Made by a program: the position numbers and the translations under genes | NCBI GenBank assembly: GCA_023421735.1 | Contig: JAEZSP010000002.1 | Span: 65,549-129,548, forward strand | Source of the DNA: Bacillota bacterium | Lineage (GTDB): Bacteria > Bacillota_A > Clostridia > Christensenellales > Aristaeellaceae | Direction of reading: 5' to 3' | Length of the DNA stretch: 64,000 nt | Part shown: piece by piece, positions 35,324 to 44,232 of the stretch | How the letters are laid out: each line of letters opens with the position of its first letter | Position numbering within the stretch: the stretch's first letter is position 1 | The notes under the pieces: model-generated | What the model saw: only the letters and a program-made list of their open reading frames with translations | What the model was told of the DNA's origin: nothing | The model's database searches: none

Positions 35324-37596
35324 AGGCGGTCAATACGTCCATCCGCAAAAAGGATGCCATGGCGCTCGTGACCGGGAAGCCGGTGTATACGGACGATCTC
35401 GCCAGAAAAGACGCGCTGTGCGTGAAGCTTTTACACAGTCCGCATGCGTTTGCGTACATCAGGAGCGTCGATACCGCAAGGGCGCTGCGCGTGCCGGGCG
35501 TCGCATGCGTGCTCACCTTCGCGGATGTCCCGCAAACGCGTTTTACCATCGCCGGGCAGTCGTATCCGGAGACGAGCCCTTACGATCGGCTGATCCTTGA
35601 CCGGTACGTACGCTTTTTGGGCGACGCGGCGGCGATCGTCGCCGCCGAGACCGAGCAGGCTGCGGAAGCTGCATTGCGGCTCATCAAGGTGGATTACGAG
35701 GTGCTGCCCCCCGTGCTCGACATCCACAAGGCACTCGACAACCCGTCGACCGTGCATCCGGAGGATGACTGGACGATGCGCGACGGGTTCGGCGCAGATC
35801 GGGCGCGCAACCTCTGCGCGGCGCACGCCGAGGAAATGGGCGATGTGGACGCGGAATTTGAACGGTGTGCGCACACCTTTTCCGCGACATACCACACCTA
35901 CGCGAACCAGCAGACCATGATGGAGACCTTTCGCGCGCAGACGCAGCTCGATCCGTATGGGCGGCTCGAGGTCATGAGCTCGACGCAGGTACCGTTCCAC
36001 GTGCGTCGCATCCTCGCGCGCGCGCTCGGGATTCCCAAATCCCGCGTCCGTGTGATCAAGCCGCGCATCGGCGGCGGCTTCGGCGCAAAGCAGACGGCGG
36101 TGTGCGAAATGTATCCTGCCATCGTGACCATGAAGACAGGGCGCGCCGCCAAGATCGTCTACACCCGCAGAGAGGCGTTTTTCGCCGGATCGCCCCGGCA
36201 CGAGATGGAGATTTCGGTGCGCGTGGGCGCAGACGCGGGCGGCATCATCCGTGCGCTCGACGTCAAGACGCTCTCCAACACGGGCGCATACGGCGAACAT
36301 GGCTGGGCGACGGTGGGCCTGAGCGGGCATAAATCCATCCCGCTTTACGGAAAGCTCGCCGCTTACCGCTTCGATTATACGGTCGTCTACACAAACAGCA
36401 CCGCCACCGGCGCGTACCGGGGATTCGGCGCGACGCAGGGCATTTTTGCGGTGGAATCCGCGGTCAATGAGCTTGCGCACCGGATGAACATCGACCCGGT
36501 CGAAATCCGCACGCGCAACATGGTCAGGGAAGGCGACGTGATGCCCGCGTACTACGGGGAAACCGCCACGAGCTGCGCGCTCGACCGCTGCCTTGCGCGC
36601 GCCGCGCAGATGATGGACTGGGATGAAAAATATCCCGTCCGCACGCTGCCTGACGGGCGGCTGCACGGCGTGGGCGTCGCCATGGCGATGCAGGGATCGG
36701 GCATCTCGAACATCGACGTGGGTTCCGCGACCGTGCGGCTCACGGAGGACGGCGCGTACCAACTGCAAATCGGCGCGACCGACATGGGCACGGGCTGCGA
36801 CACCATTCTTGCGCAGATTGCGGCGGAATGTCTCGACTGCGCGCCCGACGACGTGACCACCATGGGCGTCGACACGGATGTGTCGCCCTACGACACGGGT
36901 TCCTATGCGTCGTCTACGACATTCATCACCGGGCAGGCGGTTGTAAAGGCATGCGGCGCGCTCCGGGCACGCATTTTGGGCTTTGCGGCGCAGCTCCTCT
37001 CCTGCGCTCCTGAGGAACTTGAACTCGAGGGCACATGCGTTGTGCGCGCGGGGGATGAAGACCAATTGCCCCTTCGGGAGGTTGCCGCGCAGGCCATCTG
37101 CGGAAACGACGCGATCCTCGAAGCGACCGCGGCGAACACGTCGCCCGCTTCGCCGCCGCCGTTCATGGTGGGCATGGCGGAAGTGGCCGTCGATCCGCTG
37201 ACCGGGGTGGTTGAGCTTTTGGACTACGTGGGGGTGGTCGACTGTGGCACGACCATCAATCCAAACCTTGCGCGCGTGCAGACAGAGGGCGGGCTTGCGC
37301 AGGGCATCGGCATGGCGCTTTATGAACGGCCGCTGCGCGCCGCGAACGGGCGGCTGACGGCGGACAGCTTCATGCAGTATAAGATCCCGTCCCGGCTCGA
37401 CATTTCGAATCTGCGCGTTGCGTTTGAAAGCAGCTATGAGGCGAGCGGGCCGTTCGGCGCGAAGTCCATCGGGGAAATCGTCATCAACACGCCCTGCCCG
37501 GCAATCGCAGATGCGGTTTACAATGCGACGGGCGTGCGCGTGCGCGAGATGCCGATCACCCCCGAAAAAATCGCGATGGGGATGATCGAGCTGTGA
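35320..37596 (+). CDS. Molybdenum hydroxylase catalytic subunit (xanthine dehydrogenase family)
   Basis: A 758-residue large subunit. The cofactor-binding motif GGGFGAKQ and the segment RGFGATQGIFAVE are present, as are ATDMGTGCDTI and the catalytic glutamate in AKSIGEIVINTPCPA. The family hydroxylates purines, nicotinate, aldehydes or CO-type substrates. The glutamate and the order FAD, FeS, Mo do not settle which. It lacks the active-site loop I would need to call CO dehydrogenase. Purine or another N-heterocycle is the most likely substrate. Confidence 0.88.
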   Translation: MKAVNTSIRKKDAMALVTGKPVYTDDLARKDALCVKLLHSPHAFAYIRSVDTARALRVPGVACVLTFADVPQTRFTIAGQSYPETSPYDRLILDRYVRFLGDAAAIVAAETEQAAEAALRLIKVDYEVLPPVLDIHKALDNPSTVHPEDDWTMRDGFGADRARNLCAAHAEEMGDVDAEFERCAHTFSATYHTYANQQTMMETFRAQTQLDPYGRLEVMSSTQVPFHVRRILARALGIPKSRVRVIKPRIGGGFGAKQTAVCEMYPAIVTMKTGRAAKIVYTRREAFFAGSPRHEMEISVRVGADAGGIIRALDVKTLSNTGAYGEHGWATVGLSGHKSIPLYGKLAAYRFDYTVVYTNSTATGAYRGFGATQGIFAVESAVNELAHRMNIDPVEIRTRNMVREGDVMPAYYGETATSCALDRCLARAAQMMDWDEKYPVRTLPDGRLHGVGVAMAMQGSGISNIDVGSATVRLTEDGAYQLQIGATDMGTGCDTILAQIAAECLDCAPDDVTTMGVDTDVSPYDTGSYASSTTFITGQAVVKACGALRARILGFAAQLLSCAPEELELEGTCVVRAGDEDQLPLREVAAQAICGNDAILEATAANTSPASPPPFMVGMAEVAVDPLTGVVELLDYVGVVDCGTTINPNLARVQTEGGLAQGIGMALYERPLRAANGRLTADSFMQYKIPSRLDISNLRVAFESSYEASGPFGAKSIGEIVINTPCPAIADAVYNATGVRVREMPITPEKIAMGMIEL

Positions 37597-38162
37597 TGCG
37601 GCTGGTGCTGCTCGCCGCCGGAAACAGTCGGCGGTTTGGGGAGAACAAGCTGCTGTTCCCGCTCGAGGGGAAGCCGCTTTACAGGTACATGCTGGACAGG
37701 CTCCTGCTTGTGCGCGCCGAGATGGGCGCGGAGCTGGTCGTCGTGACGCAATACGGGGAGATCGCGCAGGCATGTGCGGGATTGCCCACGCGGGTTCTTT
37801 TGAACCCGGAAAGCGAAAAGGGCATTTCCACATCCATTCGCCTGGGCCTATCGGACATCGCCGAGATTCCCTGCGCGTTTTTCGTCGCGGATCAGCCGTA
37901 TCTTTCGGAAGAGACGATCGTCTGTTTCCTGCGCGCGTGGGCGTCATCCGGCAAGGGCATCGGCTGCGTGGCGCATGAAGGCGAGAGCGGGAATCCCGCC
38001 GTGTTCGCGTCCCGGTACCACGGTGCGCTGCGCGCGCTCGCGGGCGACCGGGGCGGGAAGCGCGTGATCCGGGAACACATGGACGATACATACCTACACC
38101 AGGTCGAAAACGCGCGTGCGCTCATGGACATCGATTTCAGGGGCGACGCCGTTTCAGAATAG
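37596..38162 (+). CDS. mocA: MocA-like molybdenum cofactor nucleotidyltransferase
   Basis: A 188-residue NTP transferase; the ATG at 37596 overlaps the previous stop. The motif LLAAGNSRRFGENKLLFPL is the MobA/MocA nucleotide site, and the later VADQPYLSEET and GESGNPAVF match the MocA branch. MocA adds CMP to molybdopterin for xanthine-dehydrogenase-type enzymes, so the product probably matures the hydroxylase encoded upstream. Confidence 0.82.
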   Translation: MRLVLLAAGNSRRFGENKLLFPLEGKPLYRYMLDRLLLVRAEMGAELVVVTQYGEIAQACAGLPTRVLLNPESEKGISTSIRLGLSDIAEIPCAFFVADQPYLSEETIVCFLRAWASSGKGIGCVAHEGESGNPAVFASRYHGALRALAGDRGGKRVIREHMDDTYLHQVENARALMDIDFRGDAVSE

Positions 38163-38174
38163 AGGAGGAGAATC

Positions 38175-39299
38175 ATGCAGTACCGTCAATTTGGAAACAC
38201 CGGTTTGAAGATTTCGGCACTGGGCTTCGGCGCAATGCGCCTGCCTTCGACAAATGTCGACGGCAAGAACGTGTTCGACATCGACGAGAGCATCCGCATC
38301 ATCCACCGCGCGATCGAACTTGGCGTCAACTATTTCGACACGGCGCCCTATTATTGCGACAGGGAGAGCGAGGGAATCGTCGGAAAGGCGCTGAAGGGGT
38401 ATCGCGACAAGGTGCTCTTGTCGACAAAGAATCCCATCGAGAACGCGTCCGGCGCGGACTGGCGGAAGCGGCTCGAGCTTTCGCTGAAGAACCTCGACAC
38501 GGACCACATCGATTTTTACCACATGTGGGGCATCAGCTGGGATGCCTATACCGAGAAGATCGACGTGAAGGACGGCCCGATGGCGGCAGCCATCCGCGCG
38601 AAAGAAGAAGGGCTGATTAAGCACATTTCCTTCTCGTTTCACGACAAGCCCGAGAATATGATCAAGATTGTGGACACGGGCAATTTCGAGTCCGTACTCT
38701 GCCAGTACAATCTTCTTGATACCGCGAACGAAGCGGCCATCGCGCATGCGGCTTCCAAGGGACTGGGCGTCGTGATCATGGGTCCGGTTGCGGGCGGACG
38801 TCTGGGCCAGCCCTCCGAGGCGATTTTGAAGCTCATGAACGGCAAGCTCGATTCGAGCGCCGAGATCGCGCTGCGATTCGTGCTCGCCAATCCCAACGTA
38901 TCCTGTGCGCTTTCCGGCATGGGTTCGATGGCAATGGTCGAGGAAAACGCGCGCACGGCATCCGACGACGCGCCCCTGAGCACGGAGGAGCTTGGGAAGA
39001 TCAATGCCGCGATGGAGCAGAACAAGAAGCTGGCGGAACTTTACTGCACGGGATGCAACTATTGCATGCCCTGTCCGCAGGAGATCAACATCCCCCTGAA
39101 CTTCCAGCTCATGAATTATCACAGGGTCTATGGCCTGACCGAGTATGCCAAGGGCGAATACGCGAAGATCGGCACGGTCGAGTGGCTCAAGGGCAAGAAG
39201 GCGAGCGACTGCATCGAATGCGGCATCTGCGAAAAGAAATGCCCACAGAAGATTGCGATCAGAAAGCAGCTCAAGGAAACAGCCGAAGTACTCGGCTGA
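38175..39299 (+). CDS. Aldo/keto reductase with C-terminal 4Fe-4S ferredoxin domain
   Basis: A 374-residue protein behind AGGAGGAG. Residues ~1-280 are an aldo/keto reductase barrel (GFGAMRLP, NYFDTAPYY, VLLSTKNP, HIDFYHMWGI). The last ~90 residues hold cysteine motifs CTGCNYCMPCPQEINIP and CIECGICEKKCP, which bind one or two clusters. This fused type is common in anaerobes. It may pass electrons between ferredoxin or NAD(P)H and a carbonyl substrate. It closes the molybdenum operon before a terminator; its link to the hydroxylase is positional. Confidence 0.85.
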   Translation: MQYRQFGNTGLKISALGFGAMRLPSTNVDGKNVFDIDESIRIIHRAIELGVNYFDTAPYYCDRESEGIVGKALKGYRDKVLLSTKNPIENASGADWRKRLELSLKNLDTDHIDFYHMWGISWDAYTEKIDVKDGPMAAAIRAKEEGLIKHISFSFHDKPENMIKIVDTGNFESVLCQYNLLDTANEAAIAHAASKGLGVVIMGPVAGGRLGQPSEAILKLMNGKLDSSAEIALRFVLANPNVSCALSGMGSMAMVEENARTASDDAPLSTEELGKINAAMEQNKKLAELYCTGCNYCMPCPQEINIPLNFQLMNYHRVYGLTEYAKGEYAKIGTVEWLKGKKASDCIECGICEKKCPQKIAIRKQLKETAEVLG

Positions 39300-39310
39300 T
39301 CTTCCAATCG

Positions 39311-39338
39311 GCCCGGCGGCGAAAACCGCCGGGCTTTT
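39311..39338 (+). terminator. Rho-independent terminator of the molybdenum operon
   Basis: A perfect 9-pair stem (GCCCGGCGG with its complement), loop CGAAAA, then TTTT, 11 bases after the stop. Confidence 0.82.
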
Positions 39339-39361
39339 GTGCGCCCAAAGTCAAATTCCAG

Positions 39362-39390
39362 TCGACTTTTATGGGCGCATATGTTAAAAT
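39362..39390 (+). promoter_or_regulatory. Promoter of the sugar-related operon
   Basis: TCGACT, 17 bases, TAAAAT, with the extended -10 TG just before it (TGTTAAAAT). It lies 47 bases upstream of the hydrolase start. Confidence 0.6.
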
Positions 39391-39437
39391 GCGGGTAACG
39401 ATCGCCCTGCAGGGCGTGCACGAAGGAGAACTGAAAC

Positions 39438-41396
39438 ATGCTGCGATCCCGCGAAATCCATCTGGATTTTCATACCGCCGGAGAGATCCCCGCCATTGCG
39501 GCGGATTTCGACCCCGCCCGGTTTGCCAAGACCATGAAGGAGGCGCACGTCGATTCCGTGACGGTGTTTGCCCGCTGCCATCACGGATGGATGTACTACG
39601 ATTCGAAACAATCCCCGCAACTCGTTCATCCGAATCTGACGCGGAAGAATCTGCTTGTCGAGCAGGTAGAGGCGCTCCATGCGCAGGGCATCAAGGCGCC
39701 CGTATACATCACCGTGCAATGGGACTATGAGAGCGCGAAAAACCATCCGGAGTGGCTGATTCGCGGGGAGTCGGGTGCGCACGAGGGCGGGCCGTTCACC
39801 GCGCCGGGATTCTATCAGTCGCTGTGCGTGAACACGGGCTATCTTGATTTTTTGCGCACGCATACGATCGAGGTCATGCAGACGCTGGGGGACGCGCTCG
39901 ACGGGCTGTTTTTTGACATCGTTGGCATCCGCCCCTGCCTGTGTGCCGCCTGCCGCAAGGAGATGGCGGCGAAGGGGATCGATATGACGGACGCGACGGC
40001 GGTGCGTGCTTTTGCGGCGCTTACCATGGACCGCTTTAAGGCGGAGATGACGAAACTCGTGCGCGAAAGAAGCGCGGACTGCACCATCTTCTATAACGCC
40101 GGGCATGTGGGCCCCTGTACAAAGGAAAGCGCGGACGCGTACACCCACTTTGAACTTGAGAGTCTGCCGAGTGGCGGCTGGGGTTATCTGCACTTTGCGG
40201 TCACGGGGCGCTATGCGCGCAAGCTCGGCAAGGATTGCATGGGCATGACTGGCAAGTTTCACAAGAGCTGGGGCGACTTTCACGCGCTGAAGAATCAGGC
40301 GGCGTTGGAATACGAGGCGTTCCGCATGCTCTCCTTCGGCTTCGCCTGTTCCATCGGCGATCAACTCGAGCCGGGCGGCACGCTGAATGAGGCGACGTAT
40401 CGGCTGACTGGGCGCGTCTATGAACAGATCGAGGCGCGCGAACGGTATGCGCGTCCGTCCGTGCCCGTGGTGGAGGCGGCAATTTTGACTGCCGAAGATC
40501 CGCTCTTTGAGCATCAGATGTCAACGCATCTGATGGGAGCCGTCCAGATGCTTGAGGAATTGGGTTTGCAGTTCGACATCCTCGATCCCGCCATGCCCTT
40601 TACGGGGTATCGGCTGATCGTCGTGCCGGGCGACATCCGCTTGACGGGCGCACAGCAGCAAAAACTGGACGCGTTTGCACAAAACGGCGGTGCGGTGATC
40701 GCATGCGCGGCGGGTGGCACAAGCGCAACCGGCGCATATCCCGCCTGCTACCGCGCGACCTGCGCGGGCGCAAACGAGAATTACCCCGACTTCATCGTCG
40801 CAAACGGCGATCTGGCCAAGACGCTTGCGCCGGAGAACGAATATGTCGTCTACGAGCAGGGCTTTCTGATCGCGCCGGATGGGGGAGAGACAGTTCTTAG
40901 CGCAAACGCGCCGTACTTCCCGCGCAAGGGGAACCGGTTCTGCTCACACTCCTACACGCCGTCTTCCAAGGCAGGCGCGCATCCCGCCGCGATCCGCAAC
41001 GGAAATGTGATTCTGTTTGCGCATCCGCTGTTTGCGCAGTACCGCCTGTGCGCGCCGCGCTGGGTGAAGGTGCTCATCAATAACGCCATCGACGCGGTCA
41101 TGCCGGGGCGCCTCGTTTCACACGACGGGCCTTCCACGCTCACGGTGTCCCTGCTTGAAAAGGACCAAAAGACATACGCGCATATACTGACCTACATTCC
41201 GGTGCGCAAGAGCGAAACCATCGACATCATTGAGGAGCGCACGCGCGTCAATGGCGTTACGTTCCGCTTCCAACTGCCGGGCGGCGTCCGGTCGGCGCGG
41301 CTTGTGCCGGAGAACATCGAGCTTGAAGTGAAGGACAACTGCGTGACGGTGCCGAGCATCGACGGCTACGGCATCCTCGAACTGACGGGGAAATGA
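39438..41396 (+). CDS. Putative glycoside hydrolase, GHL6 / GH29-like with glutamine-amidotransferase-like domain
   Basis: A 652-residue cytoplasmic protein behind GAAGGAG. Residues ~20-130 match the hypothetical glycosyl hydrolase 6 (GHL6) barrel start (VDSVTVFARCHHGWMYY, VYITVQWDYES). LDGLFFDIVG and CLCAACRKEM (a cysteine cluster) follow. Residues ~350-480 resemble the beta-galactosidase trimerisation fold (GYRLIVVPGDIRLT). A C-terminal beta domain closes it. No family member with a settled substrate is known to me. The aspartate in FFDIVG is a candidate catalytic residue. It starts a three-gene operon. Confidence 0.7.
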   Translation: MLRSREIHLDFHTAGEIPAIAADFDPARFAKTMKEAHVDSVTVFARCHHGWMYYDSKQSPQLVHPNLTRKNLLVEQVEALHAQGIKAPVYITVQWDYESAKNHPEWLIRGESGAHEGGPFTAPGFYQSLCVNTGYLDFLRTHTIEVMQTLGDALDGLFFDIVGIRPCLCAACRKEMAAKGIDMTDATAVRAFAALTMDRFKAEMTKLVRERSADCTIFYNAGHVGPCTKESADAYTHFELESLPSGGWGYLHFAVTGRYARKLGKDCMGMTGKFHKSWGDFHALKNQAALEYEAFRMLSFGFACSIGDQLEPGGTLNEATYRLTGRVYEQIEARERYARPSVPVVEAAILTAEDPLFEHQMSTHLMGAVQMLEELGLQFDILDPAMPFTGYRLIVVPGDIRLTGAQQQKLDAFAQNGGAVIACAAGGTSATGAYPACYRATCAGANENYPDFIVANGDLAKTLAPENEYVVYEQGFLIAPDGGETVLSANAPYFPRKGNRFCSHSYTPSSKAGAHPAAIRNGNVILFAHPLFAQYRLCAPRWVKVLINNAIDAVMPGRLVSHDGPSTLTVSLLEKDQKTYAHILTYIPVRKSETIDIIEERTRVNGVTFRFQLPGGVRSARLVPENIELEVKDNCVTVPSIDGYGILELTGK

Positions 41397-41407
41397 GGGA
41401 GGGCAAC

Positions 41408-42901
41408 ATGATCTATTTCAACAAGGCGGAACTGCGCGACCGCATCTACGCCTGCTGGCTGGGCAAGAACATCGGCGGCACAATGGGCACGCCGTTTGAG
41501 GGCTGCAAGGAGTTGCTAGACATCGAGGGCTTCACGTCCGAGCCGGGCAAGCCCCTGCCGAACGACGATCTCGATCTCCAGCTCGTCTGGTTGAAGGCGC
41601 TTTCGGAACTCGGTCCGAACGCGCTGGACGCCAAGGCGCTGGGCGAATACTGGCTCACCTACATCGGCCCGCCGTGGAACGAATACGGCGCGGGCAAGGC
41701 GAACATGCGCATGGGCATCGCGCCGCCGATGTCGGGCGAATTGAATAACGAGGACTGGAAGCATTCGAACGGCGCATGGATTCGCACCGAGGTCTGGGCG
41801 TGCACCCATCCGGCGCTTCCCGAGCGCGCAATCCGGTTCGCGTTTGAGGATGCCTGCGTCGATCACGGATTTGGCGAAGGCTCGTATGCCGCGGTGTTTG
41901 TCGCGGCGATTCAGGCGGCGGCGTTCGTCGTGACGGACATCGACGCGCTCATCGACATTGGCCTTTCGAAGATTCCGGAGGATTGCCGGGTTGCCCGGAG
42001 CGTGAAAATTGTTGGCGACTGCTTCAAAAACGGCGTCGATTGGAAGGCATGCCGCGAGGCCGTTGTGGCGGATAGCGCCGATCTCGGTTGGTTCCAGGCA
42101 CCTGCGAACGTTGCTTTCGTGGTGCTCGGGCTCAAATACGGCGGTTGTGACTTTAAAAAGTCGATGATCCTCGCGCTCAATTGCGGCGACGACACCGATT
42201 GCACCGGTGCGACGCTGGGCGCGACGCTCGGCATCATGTACGGCATGAAGGCGATTCCCGAGGACTGGAAGGCGTACATCGGCGACGAAATCATCACCAT
42301 TTCGATCATCAAGGGAAGCGCGTTCTTCCCGGAGAGCTGCTCGCAGCTGACCGACCTCGTGATGGACATCATTCCTGTGACCACATACGCGGGCATGAGC
42401 CCCAAAAAGGGGCGTCGGCATTTCGTCGAAGTGGGCGAGGATGCTACTTGTGTGGCGGAGGATTTCGATCCGGCATCGTTCAAGGGGCGCGGGTTTGTGA
42501 ACCGGCTGGCGAAGCGGGCGCGCTATTCCTATACCTATGAAAATGTGATCCTCAAGGCGCTTGTCGAGTTTGAGAAGGAGCCGGTGATTGCGCCGGGTGT
42601 GCGCGTCGGACTTCGGCTCACCGTAACCATGCCGAATTGCACGACATACCGCCGCGCATCCATCTCGTGGTACGCACCGGCGGGTTTCACGGTCGAAGGC
42701 AGGAAAAACGTGTTCATGAAGTGGTTGCCGGGCGGCGAAGGCGGCGAAGGCGCGCTCAACTTCCGCGCGGACGACGCGAACTACTCCGACATCACGATCA
42801 CTGCAGGCGAGAATGTGGAGAGCGTCAATCGAATCATCTTTGAGATCGCCACGCCCGGGATGGGGCAGCCGCTGCTCGTTCCGGTGACGATCCTCGGATA
42901 A
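41408..42901 (+). CDS. ADP-ribosylglycohydrolase-fold protein with C-terminal extension
   Basis: A 497-residue protein; the ATG at 41408 follows GAGGGAGGG, which favours it over an ATG at 41393 that overlaps the previous gene. The N-terminal ~330 residues have the ADP-ribosylglycohydrolase metal motifs (NDDLDLQLVW near the start; NCGDDTDCTGATLGATLG late). The last ~150 residues are an extra beta-rich domain. In sugar clusters such proteins may cleave N-glycosidic or nucleoside-like bonds. The function is not established. Middle gene of the operon. Confidence 0.75.
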   Translation: MIYFNKAELRDRIYACWLGKNIGGTMGTPFEGCKELLDIEGFTSEPGKPLPNDDLDLQLVWLKALSELGPNALDAKALGEYWLTYIGPPWNEYGAGKANMRMGIAPPMSGELNNEDWKHSNGAWIRTEVWACTHPALPERAIRFAFEDACVDHGFGEGSYAAVFVAAIQAAAFVVTDIDALIDIGLSKIPEDCRVARSVKIVGDCFKNGVDWKACREAVVADSADLGWFQAPANVAFVVLGLKYGGCDFKKSMILALNCGDDTDCTGATLGATLGIMYGMKAIPEDWKAYIGDEIITISIIKGSAFFPESCSQLTDLVMDIIPVTTYAGMSPKKGRRHFVEVGEDATCVAEDFDPASFKGRGFVNRLAKRARYSYTYENVILKALVEFEKEPVIAPGVRVGLRLTVTMPNCTTYRRASISWYAPAGFTVEGRKNVFMKWLPGGEGGEGALNFRADDANYSDITITAGENVESVNRIIFEIATPGMGQPLLVPVTILG

Positions 42902-42912
42902 GGAGGGGGCGC

Positions 42913-44199
42913 ATGGGAGACCTTTATACGGCACTGTTATCGGAAATTGAAAAGATGCCCGTGATCGATACGCACGAGCATCTCTGGTGGAACGAAGCGG
43001 ATTTTTACAGGAGGGGCGAGGACGTCCTGCAGATTTACCTTTGGCATTACCTCGGAAGCGACGTGGTTTCAGCCGGACTGAAGCCGGAAGCGCGGGAGAA
43101 GGTAGACGACCGAACCTTGCCGCTTTTGGATCGTTGGCGGATCGTCGAGCCGTATTGGGAGGCTTCGCGTTATACAGGCTACGGACGTGCGCTCGACATC
43201 GCTGTCAAGGGAATCTACGGCATCGACGGCGTGAACGGGGAGACCATCGAGGCGCTGAACGAGGCGTTTTTGAAAGAGGGTCGGCCGGGGCATGCGCGGC
43301 ATGTCCTCAAAGAGCTGTGCAACATCGAAAAGAGCCTGCTGGATGTGCCCTCGCCCAGTCTTACGGGCGAAAACGAGTTGTTTCAGCGGGCGTGGCAGCC
43401 GATGCAATTCATCATGCCCGCGGACGCCGCCGAGGGAGACGACTTGGCGGAGATTGAGCAGCGGTACGGATGCCCGATTCAATCTCTTGACGACTGGTGC
43501 GCGGCGCTCGAACGGGAACTGGACGACACGCTCAACCGCTATGGCACGAGGATCCTCAAGACCGCCATCGCCTACATGCGGTCGCTGCGGTTCGAGGAGG
43601 TGACCTATGCCCGCGCGAAGGAGCTTTTCCGGGTGGCGCGCACGAATTGGGGAACACATGACGCCAACCGGCGCCCTGCCTTCCCGCTGGAATTGCAGGA
43701 TTACATGATGCACCGTCTGCTTGGGCTTGCAAACGCGCGAAACCTGACGGTGCAGGTTCACACGGGACTTCTGGAAGGCAATGGAAACACGCTCTCCAAC
43801 AGCGATCCGTCGCTGCTCAACAATCTGTTTTTGAAATATCCGGACGTGGATTTCGACCTGTTCCACATTTCTTACCCGTACCAAGGCGCGGCGTGCGCAC
43901 TTTCGAAGATGTTTGCGAACGTCACGATCGACATGTGCTGGGCGCACATCATCTCGCCATCCGCCTGCGTCGTCGCGCTGGACGACTTTTTGGATGCCGT
44001 GCCGTTCAACAAAATTTCGGCGTTTGGCGGGGATTATCTGTTTGTGGACGGCGTGTACGGGCATTTGCGGCTCGCGCGGGAAAATGTCAGCCGCACATTG
44101 GCGGGGAAGGTGGAGCGCGGGGTGTTTTCGGAGGACGCGGCGCTGCGGATTGCAAAGGCGCTCTTTTACGAAAACCCCAAGCGCATCTTTAAACTGTAA
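42913..44199 (+). CDS. Amidohydrolase-family protein, uronate isomerase-like
   Basis: A 428-residue protein behind AAGGAGG. The N-terminal IDTHEHLWW (HxH metal pair), VQVHTGLLEG and FHISYPYQG histidines and the late FGGDYLF aspartate fit the amidohydrolase superfamily branch that includes glucuronate isomerase-like and amidohydrolase-2 proteins. A long helical insertion lies at ~40-200. The reaction is not known. Sugar-acid isomerisation or hydrolysis is plausible from the neighbours. Last gene of the operon. Confidence 0.72.
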   Translation: MGDLYTALLSEIEKMPVIDTHEHLWWNEADFYRRGEDVLQIYLWHYLGSDVVSAGLKPEAREKVDDRTLPLLDRWRIVEPYWEASRYTGYGRALDIAVKGIYGIDGVNGETIEALNEAFLKEGRPGHARHVLKELCNIEKSLLDVPSPSLTGENELFQRAWQPMQFIMPADAAEGDDLAEIEQRYGCPIQSLDDWCAALERELDDTLNRYGTRILKTAIAYMRSLRFEEVTYARAKELFRVARTNWGTHDANRRPAFPLELQDYMMHRLLGLANARNLTVQVHTGLLEGNGNTLSNSDPSLLNNLFLKYPDVDFDLFHISYPYQGAACALSKMFANVTIDMCWAHIISPSACVVALDDFLDAVPFNKISAFGGDYLFVDGVYGHLRLARENVSRTLAGKVERGVFSEDAALRIAKALFYENPKRIFKL

Positions 44200-44200
44200 G

Positions 44201-44232
44201 AAAAAGGCGGCGGCGCGTCAATGCGCGCCGTC
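44201..44232 (-). terminator. Terminator of the AEC/URO-D operon, overlapping the stop codon
   Basis: A 9-pair stem (44209-44217 with 44224-44232, one G-U pair) contains the URO-D stop codon in its loop and is followed on the minus strand by GCC and T5. Confidence 0.65.

Noticed and set aside
35431..38091. 886-residue minus-strand frame opposite the molybdenum subunit
   Set aside because: A GC-rich shadow: low-complexity Arg/His/Ala composition and no start signal, while the plus-strand gene has all catalytic motifs.
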